Source of the DNA: Isoetes taiwanensis
Taxonomy: Eukaryota > Streptophyta > Lycopodiopsida > Isoetales > Isoetaceae
Reading direction: 5' to 3'
NCBI GenBank assembly: GCA_021234155.1
Contig: JAJEKV010000096.1
Span: forward strand, 2,915,678 to 2,979,677
DNA length: 64,000 nt
Part shown: positions 33,948-46,634 of the stretch, one piece after another
Layout of the letters: each line of letters begins with the position of its first letter
Numbering within the stretch: the first letter of the stretch is position 1
Made by a program: the position numbers and the translations under genes
Notes under the pieces: model-generated
Databases searched by the model: none
What the model saw: the letters and a program-made list of their open reading frames with translations, nothing else
What the model was told of the DNA's origin: nothing

Positions 33948-36490
33948 CACTAGAGTTGTCCACTGGACCATATGCGGTCCATGGACTAAAATTGGTCCAT
34001 CGTACCTCTGCCACTTAAACCCATGTATCTAGAGATGGACTTCTCCATTTTGCAATCTACCACCACCTTTTGAATCTTCACTTGATTCTTTATGATCTAC
34101 AAGAATTTCATGACCAATAGATTCACCCATATCTTGTGGTGACTGTCCAAACCTCATACAATTTAGCAGTTTTCGTACTAGTCTAGAACTGCATTCTTCG
34201 TGTTTTCTAGCACAAAGGGGTCCAAACCTTGCCAAAATCAAAAGAAAATGATTTTTTATGATAAAACATATTAATTTGCATGTCCCCGAGTTTTTTCACT
34301 ATTATATGACATTAGATGAAGTCGCCATACCCAATTTTGCTCAAAAGGGTTGTTTGAGGGTATGAATTATTTCTCTCTTATTATTACAAGTTTTAGCCTA
34401 ATTCTTGTTGCCATAAGTTGTTGACTCTAAGAGCTATAGTCCGATGTTTTTTTGAAGCATTCATAAGTTATAATAATTTCAATATTGACTAAAGAATCTC
34501 TTATATAGAATTCATGACAAAAATAAATCTAAAATGATTTAATAAAACTCATATATCATCTTTAGAAGGGTAACTAAAGATGCACGCTATGCACTACACT
34601 TATATCTACGTAGATTATAATTTTATCAACCTATATCTAGTAGCTAATCATCCATTCTCTACATTTGGTTGTGTTTGTGACTACACAGTATTGGAGTTTA
34701 AGTATGCTAATTGTACATATAATTTCATCTTTTAGGAAATGGTATATTTTTAATGAATGCAAGCCTTCATTGGCAATATAGATCTCAAATTTCATGTCAA
34801 AATGACATAGTAGTTGCAAGATTTAAATATAAATAACCATGGACCATTAATGGTCAATACTTAGACTTGTCAAAATTTGAATTATTTAAGCAAGATAACA
34901 CTCTTTTTCAACTCACATATGATAACACATGTACATAGAGGTTCTTGATGTCATATGTTGCAAAAAACACAAAGAAATTTACTTCTCTCTTGCTATCATA
35001 AACTTACTACTGTGTTTGCTGCAGAAGTATTGTAGGTTAAGTATGATAATAATGCATGTAGATCATCTTTCATGATATGAGCTATATTTTTTCATGGATG
35101 CAAGCTTTCCTTGGTAATATAGATCTTTAGTTTCATGTTAAAATAATTCGCTATATGCAAGAGTTGAATACAAATGGCCATTGACTATTTATGGTCCATA
35201 ATTAAACAAATTGCTATCTAATATCATCTCTCTAAATATTATAAATAACTATATTTATTATTCATTTGTCATCTATACAATGATAATGATGAATTCTTAT
35301 CTTCTATAGCATAAGGGATGAGTAGAAATCCTCATAGATTCAATTTGCTTATGCCTCAAGATTACACCTAATGAGGCAATTCCACAACCAACTAATATTA
35401 TCAATCAGAGTACTATGCATGTGCCTTATGTTTTGAAATTGAGATCAATATGAATTAAGATGGTGACGCTCTTGGTTTTATAATGGGCCTAAATCATTTG
35501 GACCAGTAATGGCTGCGGACATAGCAGATTATCTTTATATTGCAACTTGTTATGTTTTAAGAATATAACTTTTGAAGGTCACAACTCCAACCATAAGCTT
35601 CAAAATTCATGAAAGACTTAATTTAGCAAATAATTTGAAGTTGATGCTAAAATGCTTAATCCAAACAATAAAATATGTGTATTACATATTTTTAATGAAT
35701 AGAGTAACTCATGAACTACTCATTTCCAAAAATTCACATTGCAATTGATTAACATGGAGGAAGTTCTTGAATTTTAAACAAACTGTGGACCAATAATGGC
35801 CCCAGGACAGAAATCTTTCTTGATTTTTTTAGAACAAGTGCTATGCTCGTTTTGTGTGCTTTTTTTTGCATTTGTCTCATATTGTTATAAGCTTTCATAT
35901 TATAATTTTTTGAAGGACAAACTTGAATCATTCTTCTTTTTCTTCTTCAATATAGACATAAATTATTAGTCGATCATATTAAAAATTGTATGAAAAAACC
36001 AAAACATAGAAATCAAGACCAATAAACATTTTTCTAGGATGAAACAACTTGTTTACTACTTACATTCCAAATTCCAAGCCATAATTCATTTATTGGAAAA
36101 ATCTAGGAACCATTATTGGTCCATAGAAGACAGAAAACAGTTTTGACCCTGTCATGTTCGAAGAACTCTATCTTCCTTCTCATACCTCAGAATGAGGTGC
36201 AGTTTTTTGTATTGTATTCTTTAACTTGCATAGAAAAATAAGAAAATGCTCAAAAAATTCAAAAAAATCGTTTTATTAAGACAGTTTTACCTTATGTAAA
36301 CATAAGGCACCGCATAACTTCCAAGAATGGAGGTAGATAGATTTTTAAGTATTTTTTATATGGAATATGGCTGCCATATATGAACTTCTAGGAAGGATTT
36401 TGTTGAATTTTGACCCATTGATTTTATATGAATTTTAAAGTGAACAGTGCAAATGCACCATTTTTGGTCCATTGCCTGACAACTCTAGTG
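33948..36490. mobile_element. 2.54-kb non-autonomous DNA transposon with CACTAGAGTTGTC ends, TTAA flanks
   Basis: CACTAGAGTTGTC starts at 33,948 and its exact complement GACAACTCTAGTG ends at 36,490. TTAA flanks both sides (33,944-33,947 and 36,491-36,494). The CACTA start recalls the CACTA/EnSpm superfamily, but that group makes 2-3 bp duplications, so the TTAA flank is unusual. Ends and interior carry repeated TGGACCA/TGGTCCA words. Two diverged copies of a roughly 140-bp segment, each containing ATGCAAGC and TGGnCCATT, lie at about 34,720-34,865 and 35,070-35,205. No transposase frame is seen. Confidence 0.65.
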
Positions 36491-36958
36491 TTAATGCTGA
36501 CAGAATTATTGATTTTTGACAAAATTTTGTAAAATGGTCCTTATGTTAGTAAGTAATTAGGCTTTAATTTAATTTAGTGGTATTGAAGACTTTATGGTGA
36601 TCATCTTATTGTTCACCGTGGATCTGTGAGAATGATCATGCAGGAAAAAAATCTACCCCAATGATTATTTTGACTTTGATGAGAATTCATTCCTTAAGCA
36701 TTCAAATAATAGTCATAATAATGAACACCGCCCTCAGAAAGAAAGCGCTGTCTACATTAATTTGTAGACATTCAAGCTGGCCTGCTTAACTTTCTGTGCA
36801 AAGAAGTCCAATCAACCTCCCAAAGTTCAAGGGTTTATACCAGGGAACTGGATGTGTGTGTTCTGAATGTCTTCAAAGTTCTGGCTGAAAATACGACCTC
36901 CCAAACAAGGTCGCCCAAACAGTTTTTGGTTCACTGTAAAATTGAGGCAGACTCAACA

Positions 36959-37239
36959 TCATCAACAATGCTACCTGATTGGGGGTTGTTTGGATAAGCT
37001 TTACTGCTGTTTCATGTTCCATTTTTCTCACGCTCCCATAACTATAGTCTTCAAATCAACAATGCTACTGACTGGGGGTTGTTTGAATAAGCTTTACTGC
37101 TGTTTCATGCTCCATTTTTCTCTTAACTATAGTCTTCAAATTATCAACAATGCTACCTGACTGGGGGTTGTTTGAATAAGCGTTACTGCTGTTTCATGTT
37201 CCATTTTTCTCACGCTCCCATAGCTATAGTCTTCAAATA
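36959..37239. repeat. Three tandem copies of a ~90-bp unit
   Basis: Each unit holds 'atcaacaatgctac', 'tgggggttgttt', 'ttactgctgtttcatg' and 'tatagtcttcaaat'. The middle unit lacks the 'cacgctccca' segment that the first and third share. The array ends about 150 bp past the stop codon of the minus-strand gene at 37,393, so it may lie in that gene's 3' UTR or terminator region. Confidence 0.85.
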
Positions 37240-37392
37240 CTCTTCACCATATTGCCATACCGACACTTTAGAGTTACCTTGCAAAACATCCATGATAACG
37301 AAGGTGTGATATTTTGCACATTGCCATCCTTTCAATATTTGCTATGCCTGCAAAACATGGGATAATATGTAAACTGGTAATGTTTTCTGAAC

Positions 37393-39839
37393 TCATTCGT
37401 TGCCATTAGTGCGTACATACACACCATCAGCATCTTTTGCCCACAGGAAACCTCGATGCAAAAAGGAGTCACCTTTTCCAATATCATTTGTCTCAGGAAT
37501 ATTATCATTATCTTCTTTTTCATTTGTCTGCATCTGCTTATTCTCTATTTTTGGTGGGACTTTGGAGTGAAATTCTGGTGGAGGCCCATTGGCATAATTG
37601 ATGTCATACGGTAAGCCATTGCCCGAGCTTTCTCTAGCTAATTCCTGCTGTCTGTTTCGCAAATTCTCATATTCTTCTCTAAACTGGAATGTAGCTTGAG
37701 TCCGATAGGACTCACTTGGATCAATTGTCTTCACGTAAGAGCTTGGTTGTGTTTTCTCATCTTTGAATTTTGCCCTCTTTTGTCTGAAATATGTTTTGAT
37801 ACTTGGAAGATCACCATCATCATCCAAAGAGGCTCCAATGGGGTTTGAGAAATCCTTATCATTGTTTGCCTTCCCTGCCTTGGTGGTGGCCTTTGACAAA
37901 TCTTTATCTTTAACACCATCTATGCGTTTGCTAGAGGTTTTCTTGGTATCCACATTCTTAATTGACTTTGAAGGATTCTGCTGTTGCGAGAGCCTTACAA
38001 ATGAGGTAACAGAGCTGAGAAGTGACCTGAAAAGTTGTGCACTTAGGAGGTACATTTTGTTACGAAAGAAGTACTTCTCTCCTGGTTCCCGCATAAACCA
38101 TGATTTCCAAACGTCTGATTTCAAAATTTTTGCCAGGGTAATGCCCCCTATAATTAAGCAAATCCCCACCAAAATAACTTCAGCATATGGGAATGTTTGT
38201 TGATAAATGGACTTGGTCTGCTCAAGGAGGAAAATCCAAAACTCCTGATAATAATTCCACCAATTTGTAACTGGTGCTGTGAGGATTGTTGAAGCACCAC
38301 TTAGAGAAACCTCTCCAATGATACTGACATCATCTATTTTATGCTTTTCTTGAGCATCATTCCCTTCTGTCCCAATTTCAGCATCCGACTTCTGTTCAGA
38401 ACTTGTGGTTTCACTTGGAAGCACATCCATAATTATGTTGTCATTTGATTTCACTTCTGATGTAGGTTCCATAATCCGTTGTTTAAAAGGTCCTTCAGGA
38501 ATGCTACTTTGACTAGTTATAGAAGGTTTACTTGCATTGAGAAGGTCTTCCAACACCTGAATGAGCTCCTCATCACTCATTTCACGAAATCTGTGAATAT
38601 AGAAAATGCAGGGAACCCTGACTAGTTATCTAGTGAAATTTGAACAAAATCTAACACAGCATATTTAAGATGCCAAAGCACTGCTGAAGTGTTATTTATA
38701 GATTGGTGCATGGCATGGTTAACAAAAATGCAAAACAGACCTTGTATATACATAATAGAGGAACACAGAAAAAAGAAACTGCTGTAAGAACAGCCATTGG
38801 ATGCAATTTGCATTTCTTATATATTGGGCATTTGTTATATATTGGGCTTCTGCATCATTTCGAATGGAGTTACCTGACACCAAGGAGCTTCTTCCCAGAA
38901 TAGAGCAGTAACATGTTAAAATGTATTCCAAAAGCCTTTGGACATGTTGATACATTGGGCCACAGAAATATAGGCCCAATGGATTGCTACATTTAAGTTT
39001 TCCTAATGTGGAGGGCAGTAGCTTTGTCTAATGGCAAAAATTGCAGCATTAACATAATAGTAACATCTCTTCAATAAGGACCTCATCAATCTTATTATTA
39101 ATTGTGATAGAAATATATACTTATAACTGAATCAGAAATATTACAAGCATTTCTGTACTGCAGATAAGGCATCCTTGCGTAACTTGGATAAAGAATGACA
39201 ATAATTTGCATACTTCCATTTGAGGCATAAAAAGTAAAATTTTCTGCTTATTTTAAATTACCAGTGCCCTAAAAGACCTAATAAGGTGTTTTCTCACCTT
39301 AAATATAGAGCTTCATGCCTATGGCTTGTGAATGTGATATTTTGACAATATCCAAAAACCATTTTCTCTACGAACAGGAAAAAAAACTATAAGTTTGATG
39401 AGGTCACATACCTTAAAGCAAGTTGACGGGCAAGGATGGATTCTACAGTCTTCCTCTCAGTGATACTGTTAGAGGTTTCCTCTGAAAATGGAGCCGTATC
39501 CACAGCCAAGGCAACATGATCAAAAGCCAGAAGAAGGAACAAGAAGCAGGCCATGCCAGCCGCAGTCCTTGCAGCCACCATACCATAAGGAATCCCAAAA
39601 CTTGGGGCTCCAAATGTCCGTTTCATTGTAATATGCTTCAGAATTCCATGGAAGGCTCTACTATGTCTAATCCGAAGACTACCGGCACAATTCCCCTTTA
39701 CATTAATTCTCATCGGATGTTTTTTGCAAAACTTTGTGACACTAGGACTGCTGACAGAAATCTCAAATTTAATTGCTGTCAAAGGCTGGAGAAATCTACC
39801 GGAAATCTGATGAAATACGAGGTTGCATCTGCTCCCCAT
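37393..39839 (-). CDS. Unrecognised membrane protein, probably plastid- or mitochondrion-targeted (two exons)
   Basis: Exon 1 is 39,839-39,412 and exon 2 is 38,590-37,393, joined through GTATGT and TTCACAG sites with the frame kept; the intron is 821 bp. The 541-residue product starts with a Ser/Lys/Arg-rich, acid-poor stretch typical of an organelle transit peptide. A hydrophobic segment at about residues 91-113 ends ALAVDT, like a signal cleavage site. A second transmembrane segment at about 277-298 (VILVGICLIIGGITLAKIL) follows an aromatic WNYYQEFW patch. Between them is an acidic, Ser-rich region; after them a Lys/Asp-rich, likely disordered tail ends FLWAKDADGVYVRTNGNE. I do not recognise the family. 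The long clean frame across a conserved splice and the modest composition argue for a real gene. An L1 element lies about 50 bp upstream of the ATG. Confidence 0.75.
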
Positions 39840-40081
39840 GCCTTCTGGACAAACAAAATGTTTTTGTCAAGGTGTTTATGTTGCCATTTATTTTTTTTTT
39901 TTTGAAGAACGTATGACTTATATTAAATAAAAAGGATTACACAGCAAGACTCAGATGAGATGGAGATAAGTCCCCCAAATCTCATCCTTATCATCATCAG
40001 ATAACTTGGACACCAAATATTGATCATACAACCTGTCTTTAACCTTCTTAAAAGCGGTTGGTCAGGGGCAGAGAGACATTC

Positions 40082-41181
40082 TTAAAGACCAGGATGACAT
40101 AGATTCTTCCAAACAACCCGGCAAGTTAGCGCCCGGGTGTGATATGGAACGCTACTTTCTTTAACCTTGGCCACCGCCGAGGGAAGTAAACCAAGAAGGA
40201 TTTGTTGACTATGGAGGTGGGGGACCGAAAAGCGAACCCGAACCCATGCCCATGTGGTATGTACGCTGTCGCCAGGGTAAAACAATGCTCAATAGTCTCG
40301 GTGACACCTTGCATACGGGGCAAAGAGGACTTACCCGTGGCTTAAATGAATGTACCTTCACATTAACCCCGAGGACCGATGAGCAATTTGCCGAGAAGCA
40401 CCGAGTATTTAGGAATGATATTCTTATCCCAGATACACCTCCACATGCGGTGAAGTTGATCTTCTTGAATCGCACCTTGCCCAATGTGTAGAGGGCGTAA
40501 GGGGGCGCAACTGTTAGGGCTCAGAAGCAGCCTTGAACCAAATCCTTTCCCAATGAAATGTCTCCAATAACTTTCCGTGATCCTCGTCCCCCGTGGTTGG
40601 GCAAAATAGGGAGGTTATCTGCGACGGCTTCCACACCCGAAAAGTCCCGCGGGTACCAAATGATATCTCTTACTTAAAATGAGACCAAGTGAGGAGGCGT
40701 TCGATGATACCATGCCCCAAGTGTTAAAACACCAAAGAGATCGCCACCTCTTTTGTACTACGGAATGCGGAGAAGCCGCAAGTGGAAGTTGATGAAAAGG
40801 GCACCACAAAAAAAGGGAAGATATTTGCAAGCAATTCGAGGGGGGATCGGTGCCACAAGAGGCTTCCTTTGAATGCCAAGCTTTCAACAAACCTTTGAGA
40901 AAGGGAGATGCATGTGGAAATGGCTTAAGGGGATATAGAAGAGCCCACGATGGCGAGAGGCTTAGCTGCGGAGGTTTGCCAAAAGGAATACAATGCTCAA
41001 TGATCGAACAAGAAGCATCCCACACGATTGCACATGCCCGGAGAACACGCCAAAGAAACTTGGAAAGGAGAACCTTACCATGCGACCTAAGATCGGACAT
41101 ACCTAGGCCACCCTCTTTCTTGGGGCGGATGCATTTACTCCATGCGATTTTCACTGCTTTTTGTCTCATTACCGCCCCCAC
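40082..41181 (-). pseudogene. L1 C-terminal (zf-RVT) region
   Basis: The frame with AWSKCIRPKKEGGLGMSDLRS and FNxxLLxKxLWR-like text (VLLSKFLWRV) is the usual block after RT in plant L1 elements. The downstream part, to 40,082, carries further broken pieces. No complete frame is present. Confidence 0.7.
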
Positions 41182-41499
41182 ACAAAGTTTCGCACAAGGG
41201 CAATGATCTCCTTAAATTTTTGAGGAGGAGCTAGTAATCGGAGACCACATATACATGTGTGCTATTGAGAACAGTTAGCGACACGCACTCTTCCCGACCA
41301 TGGATAAAGAAGCACCTCTCCACCATAGTAAATGCCTCCAAGGCCCTAAAATAACTGGTCCCATGCTTGAAGCAATGGGATCTCCACACCAAAAGGAACT
41401 CAAGCAACCCGGTGGCAACGCCATGAGGAACAAGATTCCACCGGATATTGTGCCAAACACGCTAGAATTTGGACTATCAAATGCCCAAATTGCATTACA

Positions 41500-42774
41500 T
41501 TTCTCGCTAATTCAACAAAGCGACTGAGGCAAGGGAAAAGATGTCTAGAATTTGTTTGACCACGCCTAGATTCCCTTCAATCGGCCTCAACCAAGAGGAA
41601 CGTGTCATCCAAAGAACCGGGTTGCGATTATTTGAGAGCCGCCACCCATAAGCCGGCAATGAGACCATCGTCCATCGGCAAGGCCCGGCTAACCGTGAGA
41701 GTCCCTCGGCAACAATAGTGAAAAGAAAGGGGGCAAGTGAACAACCCCGTCTAAGGCCTCTTCGAGAAGAGCGTGTTGGCTGCCCTTGAAAAGAACCGCA
41801 AGCCTTAGCCGATCTTATCAGTTTCCCGACAACAGAGGAGAAACCTGGGCCAAAACCTAGCTTGTCCAAAATGCGGTGCAAGAACAACCAGGAGACACTG
41901 TCATAAGCTTTTGCAAAGTCCAATTTGAGGTAGACGACCCGCTGACCAGTTTTCCTTGCCCAATACATGCCCTCATATGCCGTAGCTACATTGTCCAGAA
42001 TATGTCTGCCAGGCAAGAAACCTGTTTGTTCTTCACTAATGGACACGGCCAAAATCTTCTTCAACTTCTCTGCATATGCCTTGGCTATGATCTTGTATAC
42101 CACTGGCAGCAAAGTTATCGGTCTCCAGTGAGAAATCTCAATGGGCTCCTTAACCTTAGGAATCAGGGCAATAAGGCCTGTGTTAAGTATCTTGTCCAAC
42201 TGATGAGACTGGGCGGATCTGATATGCTTGCCACACAAGCTGGGACGTCCACTCCCAAGTAGACTGAAAGAACTCAATTGGTATACCATCCATGCCTGGG
42301 CACTTGTCCTTAGCCATCAAGAACACCGCAGACTCCAACTCTGCTTCCGTAAGAGGGGCCTCGAGTTCCTGACGTTGCATGGAAGAAATGATAGGCATAA
42401 CTTTTGAAAGTACAATGTCCATTGCCTCCTCCTGAAAGGGGAGTGTTCTCTTCTGAAAAAAGGAGGCAAAGTGCTAAAACAAGAAATCGGCTGAACCCTC
42501 GGGAGAGCGAGATATGAGTCCCATCCTCCGTCCGGACGGCAGTAAAAGCTGATCTGTGGCGTCGCAACCGAGCGGCCGAGAAGAAGGACTTTGTGCACTT
42601 ATCCCCCTCCCGCAACCACGAAAGGCCCGCTTTCACTTTTTCAGCTTTGATACTTTTCGATTCAAGTTCGGTGATCTCCGACCAGCTCTGCTTCCCTAGC
42701 ATGGAGACCTCCCTCAAGTCTAATCTGCTCCAACTCCTAATTATATTTAGAGCCTCGAAGACGTCTTTCACCAA
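41500..42774 (-). pseudogene. L1 reverse transcriptase, frame-broken
   Basis: Seen in order: AKDKCPGMDGIPIEFFQ (42,183-42,422), TGLIALIPKV, WRPITLLPVVYKIIAK, EEQTGFLPGRHILDN, LKLDFAKAYDSVSW with a catalytic Asp, and RGLRRGCSLAPFLF. The YADD box region downstream is altered (no intact YADD read), and frame changes separate the first piece from the rest. RT primes first-strand cDNA at the nicked target. Confidence 0.85.
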
Positions 42775-42816
42775 GACAAAGTCCTACCCCACCGCTTGGA
42801 AAAGCTTTAACCCTTG

Positions 42817-43625
42817 CTAAGCGCCGCTAGAAATACAAGTCTCCTCATTGGACTTGGGGGCGTAGCCTCCCATGCTCGACGACACCCAAAGAATGAAATC
42901 CTCGTTCTTTAAATACCTGAACGGTTTGAACACGGTCTTACTAGAAACGCGAGATGGGAGGTCAGGTGAACTGATGATCTGGGGATGGTGATCAGAAACC
43001 GTCTGAAGAATATGATTCTTTCGATGCAGTCCAGGCAGTGCATGCCGAGCGTGCATGTTCGCATAGCACCTGTCATGCCGAGCTGCAGCACGTGCAGACC
43101 CCTGAGCGCCATTGCACCAAGTGAAGCCCTGATCGCCTGCAATCTCCAGAAAGCCATATTCAAACAAAAGCTTATCCCACTGCTCCTTTTCAAAACCCGA
43201 GACGGTCTCACCGCCACCAAGCCTATCACCACCATCTTCAACCATGTTGAAATCCCCCAGCAGTAGCCATGCTGTACAATCCCCCCACTTTTTCAATTTA
43301 TTCCTCAAAGCAGCCCACATGGCCGCCCATCCTGCTTCCACTTAATGACCGACCACCTGCCCCACTTATCCTTTGCAGTAAAAATTACTTTGGTGTCCAA
43401 CGACCATGAAATGAAGGTACCACCACGAGACTGACCCGAAAAACTTGCAAACCCACTGTGCTGCCTACCCATAAGGTTCAACAAACCACCAACGGAACCT
43501 CTACGACACTTGTGCTCTTGCAAGCACAAGATTCGTGGAGCCAAAGTTCTAACCAACATTGATGCTCTAGCCCTTTTTGTGGGGAGGACTTAAGCCCCTT
43601 ACATTCCAACCGACAATGTTCATCC
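42817..43625 (-). pseudogene. L1 APE-type endonuclease, frame-broken
   Basis: Pieces in order: NIVGWNVRGLSPPHKKG near 43,615, LCLQEHK (catalytic Glu) at about 43,520, WLLLGDFNMV (Asp/Asn) at about 43,260 and VSDHHP (the Asp-His of the active site) at about 42,985. Stops and frameshifts separate them. The enzyme nicks target DNA before reverse transcription. Confidence 0.82.
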
Positions 43626-44559
43626 CCAATCGAAAAAGAGCCTCGGTGCACCTTTCTTCTTCCGTCTCTTTGAACGTTTTTGAACCTCGTTTTTGAGAGG
43701 GGGTCCATCATAGACCACCACCGCCTAACCGACGGCAATATCAGCATCACCGTGTCCCCATCCCGAAAGTGGCATCCGAGGTCGATCCCGAATCGCCTTC
43801 ATCGTGCCCGCCATACTAGGGGGGGCACTCCATCAACTCATCCGCATCCCAGCCCTCGCGGTTTGACGCGCTTTACTCCTCCGCCGGCGGCTACAAAACC
43901 ATTCTTGATGAGGCCGAGGAGTCGAAAAGAGGAGCGTGCACTCTCGGCATTCGCACCCTGCGGGTAACCGAGGTGCCGGAGCCACGATGCGGTAGGGAAA
44001 CCGATAGGCCGCTAGGACGGGCGGTGAGTGTGCATGACCTACCAAAAGTAACGCTATGCGGAGACAGAGGCAAGGGAAGGCTAAGGACCAAAGGGTCTCG
44101 GGTGAAGGTGGCACAACCGGCGGGAGGGGTGTGAGACCGCCAGGGAATAGGGCCTTAAGAAGAGATGGAGCATGGGCGTGTGACATTGCCACACACATTT
44201 CCTAACTTAGAAGGCTTAGAAAATAGTGAAGAGAAGGGAACCAACCGAAGTGATCACAAAGATTGAGAAGCACAAGCTTGAAGGATGAGAAAAAGCACGG
44301 GCCCTAATCAATAATTCTCTTCTGCAAGTCCCTATCCATGGGAAGAGCTACACGATCCGCGCCTCTCGAGATAGAGTGAGCTATATGAAGGCCCAAGGCA
44401 CTAGCTATAGAAATCAAAAACTTTGAGACAAGCAAGTCAGGAGGCAGGCCAAGGATTTGAAACCAACAAGGGAGTTTAGCCTTTAGAGGCATGTCAATAG
44501 AGAACCCCGGGTAGTAGTTCTGGAATATAACTGCCGTGCCACCCATGGTATTAGGAAGA

Positions 44560-45292
44560 CTTTTCCTTGATCAGAAATACTATCTATCTATCTTGATCAG
44601 AAATATCCTCGAATATTCGCCTTATGTAAGGCCATCAGGTAAAGGCATTAGGGTTTTAGGGCGAGCCAGTGTCCGAACCCCAAGTAATGTCATGTGAGGG
44701 CCATAAAGTGGCCCAATTGTAAAAACGTATATCTCTAACTTAAGATTTCTATGGTTATGTATAGGTACTGTATAGAAAAACCGTAGAAGTCTGAGCTGGA
44801 GGTCGAGTTTTGACCCCAGATGACTCTAGGGTTTTGAGTGTTGGTAAAATAATTTCAGGTTGAATGGTTTAGTTCTCAGATTATTTATGGAAAGCCCTGG
44901 CGATGGCAGTGGAGCAGTCGAGTGACTATGTCTTTCTTTTGTACGCTAATTGCAGTGGAAATCAATTCCTTTTGCTTTGAAAACAAGCACCTTTGTGTTA
45001 TTGCCTTCATTAGGCTTCAATTCACTGCAAAAACCTGTAGAAGACGTCTTTTAAGCCCAATTCTTAAGTCTAGAAGACGACTCTTAACGCAGTTTGAAAA
45101 AGAGAAGAAAGTTGTCAAAGAGCGGCATTTGGTATTTCTTTGGGTGCTTTGCCGCTTTGGACGAAGGGCGGTTTGTTATTTTTTTTTTCCTCTCTCTGTT
45201 TTCTGTTCAGTTCAAGATGTTCACAGCTAACTTCCAACTACTCGATGTCTTTGATGTTTCGGCTTCTCCCAAAGACAAGACTACATTATTCA
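44560..45292. other. Spacer between two LINEs
   Basis: No coding signal is seen. Near 44,560-44,605 the phrase 'cttgatcagaaata' is repeated with a (tatc)n stretch between. The remainder is unremarkable AT-rich DNA, and its right end is the target of the next LINE. Confidence 0.5.
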
Positions 45293-45306
45293 GATGACCG
45301 AATATG
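45293..45306. repeat. Target-site duplication of the second L1 (left)
   Basis: GATGACCGAATATG lies directly before the T-run and is repeated exactly at 53,224-53,237. A 14-bp duplication fits L1 retrotransposition. Confidence 0.93.
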
Positions 45307-46286
45307 TTTTTTTTTTTTTTAGAGAGAAAGAAGCTTTTTAGTCATTAATTATAGAAAACAATTACATATTGTCATAGGCATATCCAAAATGATAAGCCAA
45401 AATATTGAAGCTAATAATAATAAAAAAGTTTTAAGTAGCTTGAAATAGCAGGAACTTGAAAATTCTGGAATTTAGCAGTGAAGATATATATAGATCCAAT
45501 GAAGTCAGTCTAGAAGTGAATCCGAACACCTTAGCAGCTGATCCTCTGTATGAAGATAGAATATGTGATGTATTGAACACCGCAAAAGAGAAAAAGTCGG
45601 GTTATAGGAAGTCAAGAAGTGAAAGTGGTCTCGAATGAAAGGGCGGTAAATGGGGATTTGATTGTTCCCCAGTCAACCGACTCAATGACTCAATGAGTTA
45701 GCGAGTTGCGGTGGCCATAAGATGGATCGGGGTCCCAAAGCAACCGCACGTCCCCTATGATAATAATAGCTCTCTCACGTAGAGTTCAAACCGAGCATCT
45801 GTCATTTCTCCGCCATATCTATAAATGAACCACCATATTCTTTGTCATTAGGTGAGTGCCTTTTAGAATTCTTGTGCCCAAAGAACTTCCCTTTGTGGAA
45901 CCTCACTTAATCTATCCATTAGATGCCCTTTTTTGTCCATCCGTAAACCATCATCATGATTGAATTGAAATGTATCATTCCTATTTCTTTCTAGTCTTGC
46001 CATTATGTTCTCTTCAAAGACCTTTGTCATATTGGAGATCAAGCTTGAACTTGCAATTCCAAAGGTAATCTAGCAAACAAAGCACATCTGAATTAGTAAC
46101 ATGATCATGACAATGAAGTTTAAAGCTATTAAAGGCACCAAACAAAGTTTCCCCAACAGATTCCATTTGTTATCATATTTTTTCAGCATATTTATTTTTG
46201 TGAGCAAAGTGGCCATCATTTCAATGTCAAAAATGATTTGAAGTTTTATCCAAACAATAGAAATTCGATGACCACCATGAAGACGC

Positions 46287-46634
46287 CTATTTACGTGTTT
46301 CCGGATATTCCAAAAGAATGATGTAACAGATTGAATTCTTAAAGCAAATCATTATTAGAGAGAAATTCAATAATATTTCTAGGCCTAGGAATATCAAAGA
46401 TATTAAAATCCAAACCCATAAAGTGTGTCTAAATTTTGACATGTAAAAAATATCTTTGAGCATTTGCAATTGAATTACAACCAATGGGACATAAATCGAG
46501 AAATAACATGATCCGGTCTCCGAATAAATTCCGTGAATAAGCTCCAAACAAGGAATACTTTTGTTAGCTAACAACCAAGCAAAATAGGTAATCTTAGGGT
46601 GGCAATAATTTCTCCAAATACTATTGAAGAGCAC
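46287..46634 (-). pseudogene. L1 zf-RVT C-terminal piece
   Basis: LFNSIWRNYCHPKITYFAW followed by LLANKSIPCLELIHG matches the zf-RVT block (W...PKI..F.W....I.T) near the end of plant L1 ORF2. The Cys/His pairs expected after it are scrambled by frame change. Confidence 0.65.

Larger units (their letters stand above)
39891..44555 (-). mobile_element. L1-type LINE, probably 5'-truncated
   Basis: The minus strand ends in an A-run (plus-strand T at 39,891-39,903). In element order there is a DUF4283-like gag piece (44,546-44,304), a low-complexity region, an APE-type endonuclease, reverse transcriptase and a zf-RVT C-terminal domain. The gag piece starts in mid-domain near 44,550, which suggests truncation of the 5' end as is common in target-primed reverse transcription. 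I could not find a target duplication. Frames are broken in several places, so it is inactive. Confidence 0.8.

Noticed and set aside
33944-36494. piggyBac element on the basis of TTAA flanks
   Set aside because: The TIRs begin CACTAG rather than the CCC-type ends of piggyBac, and no transposase is present; reported with superfamily open.
36959-37239. CRISPR-like array
   Set aside because: Three long 90-bp near-identical tandem units without unique spacers, in a plant nuclear context.
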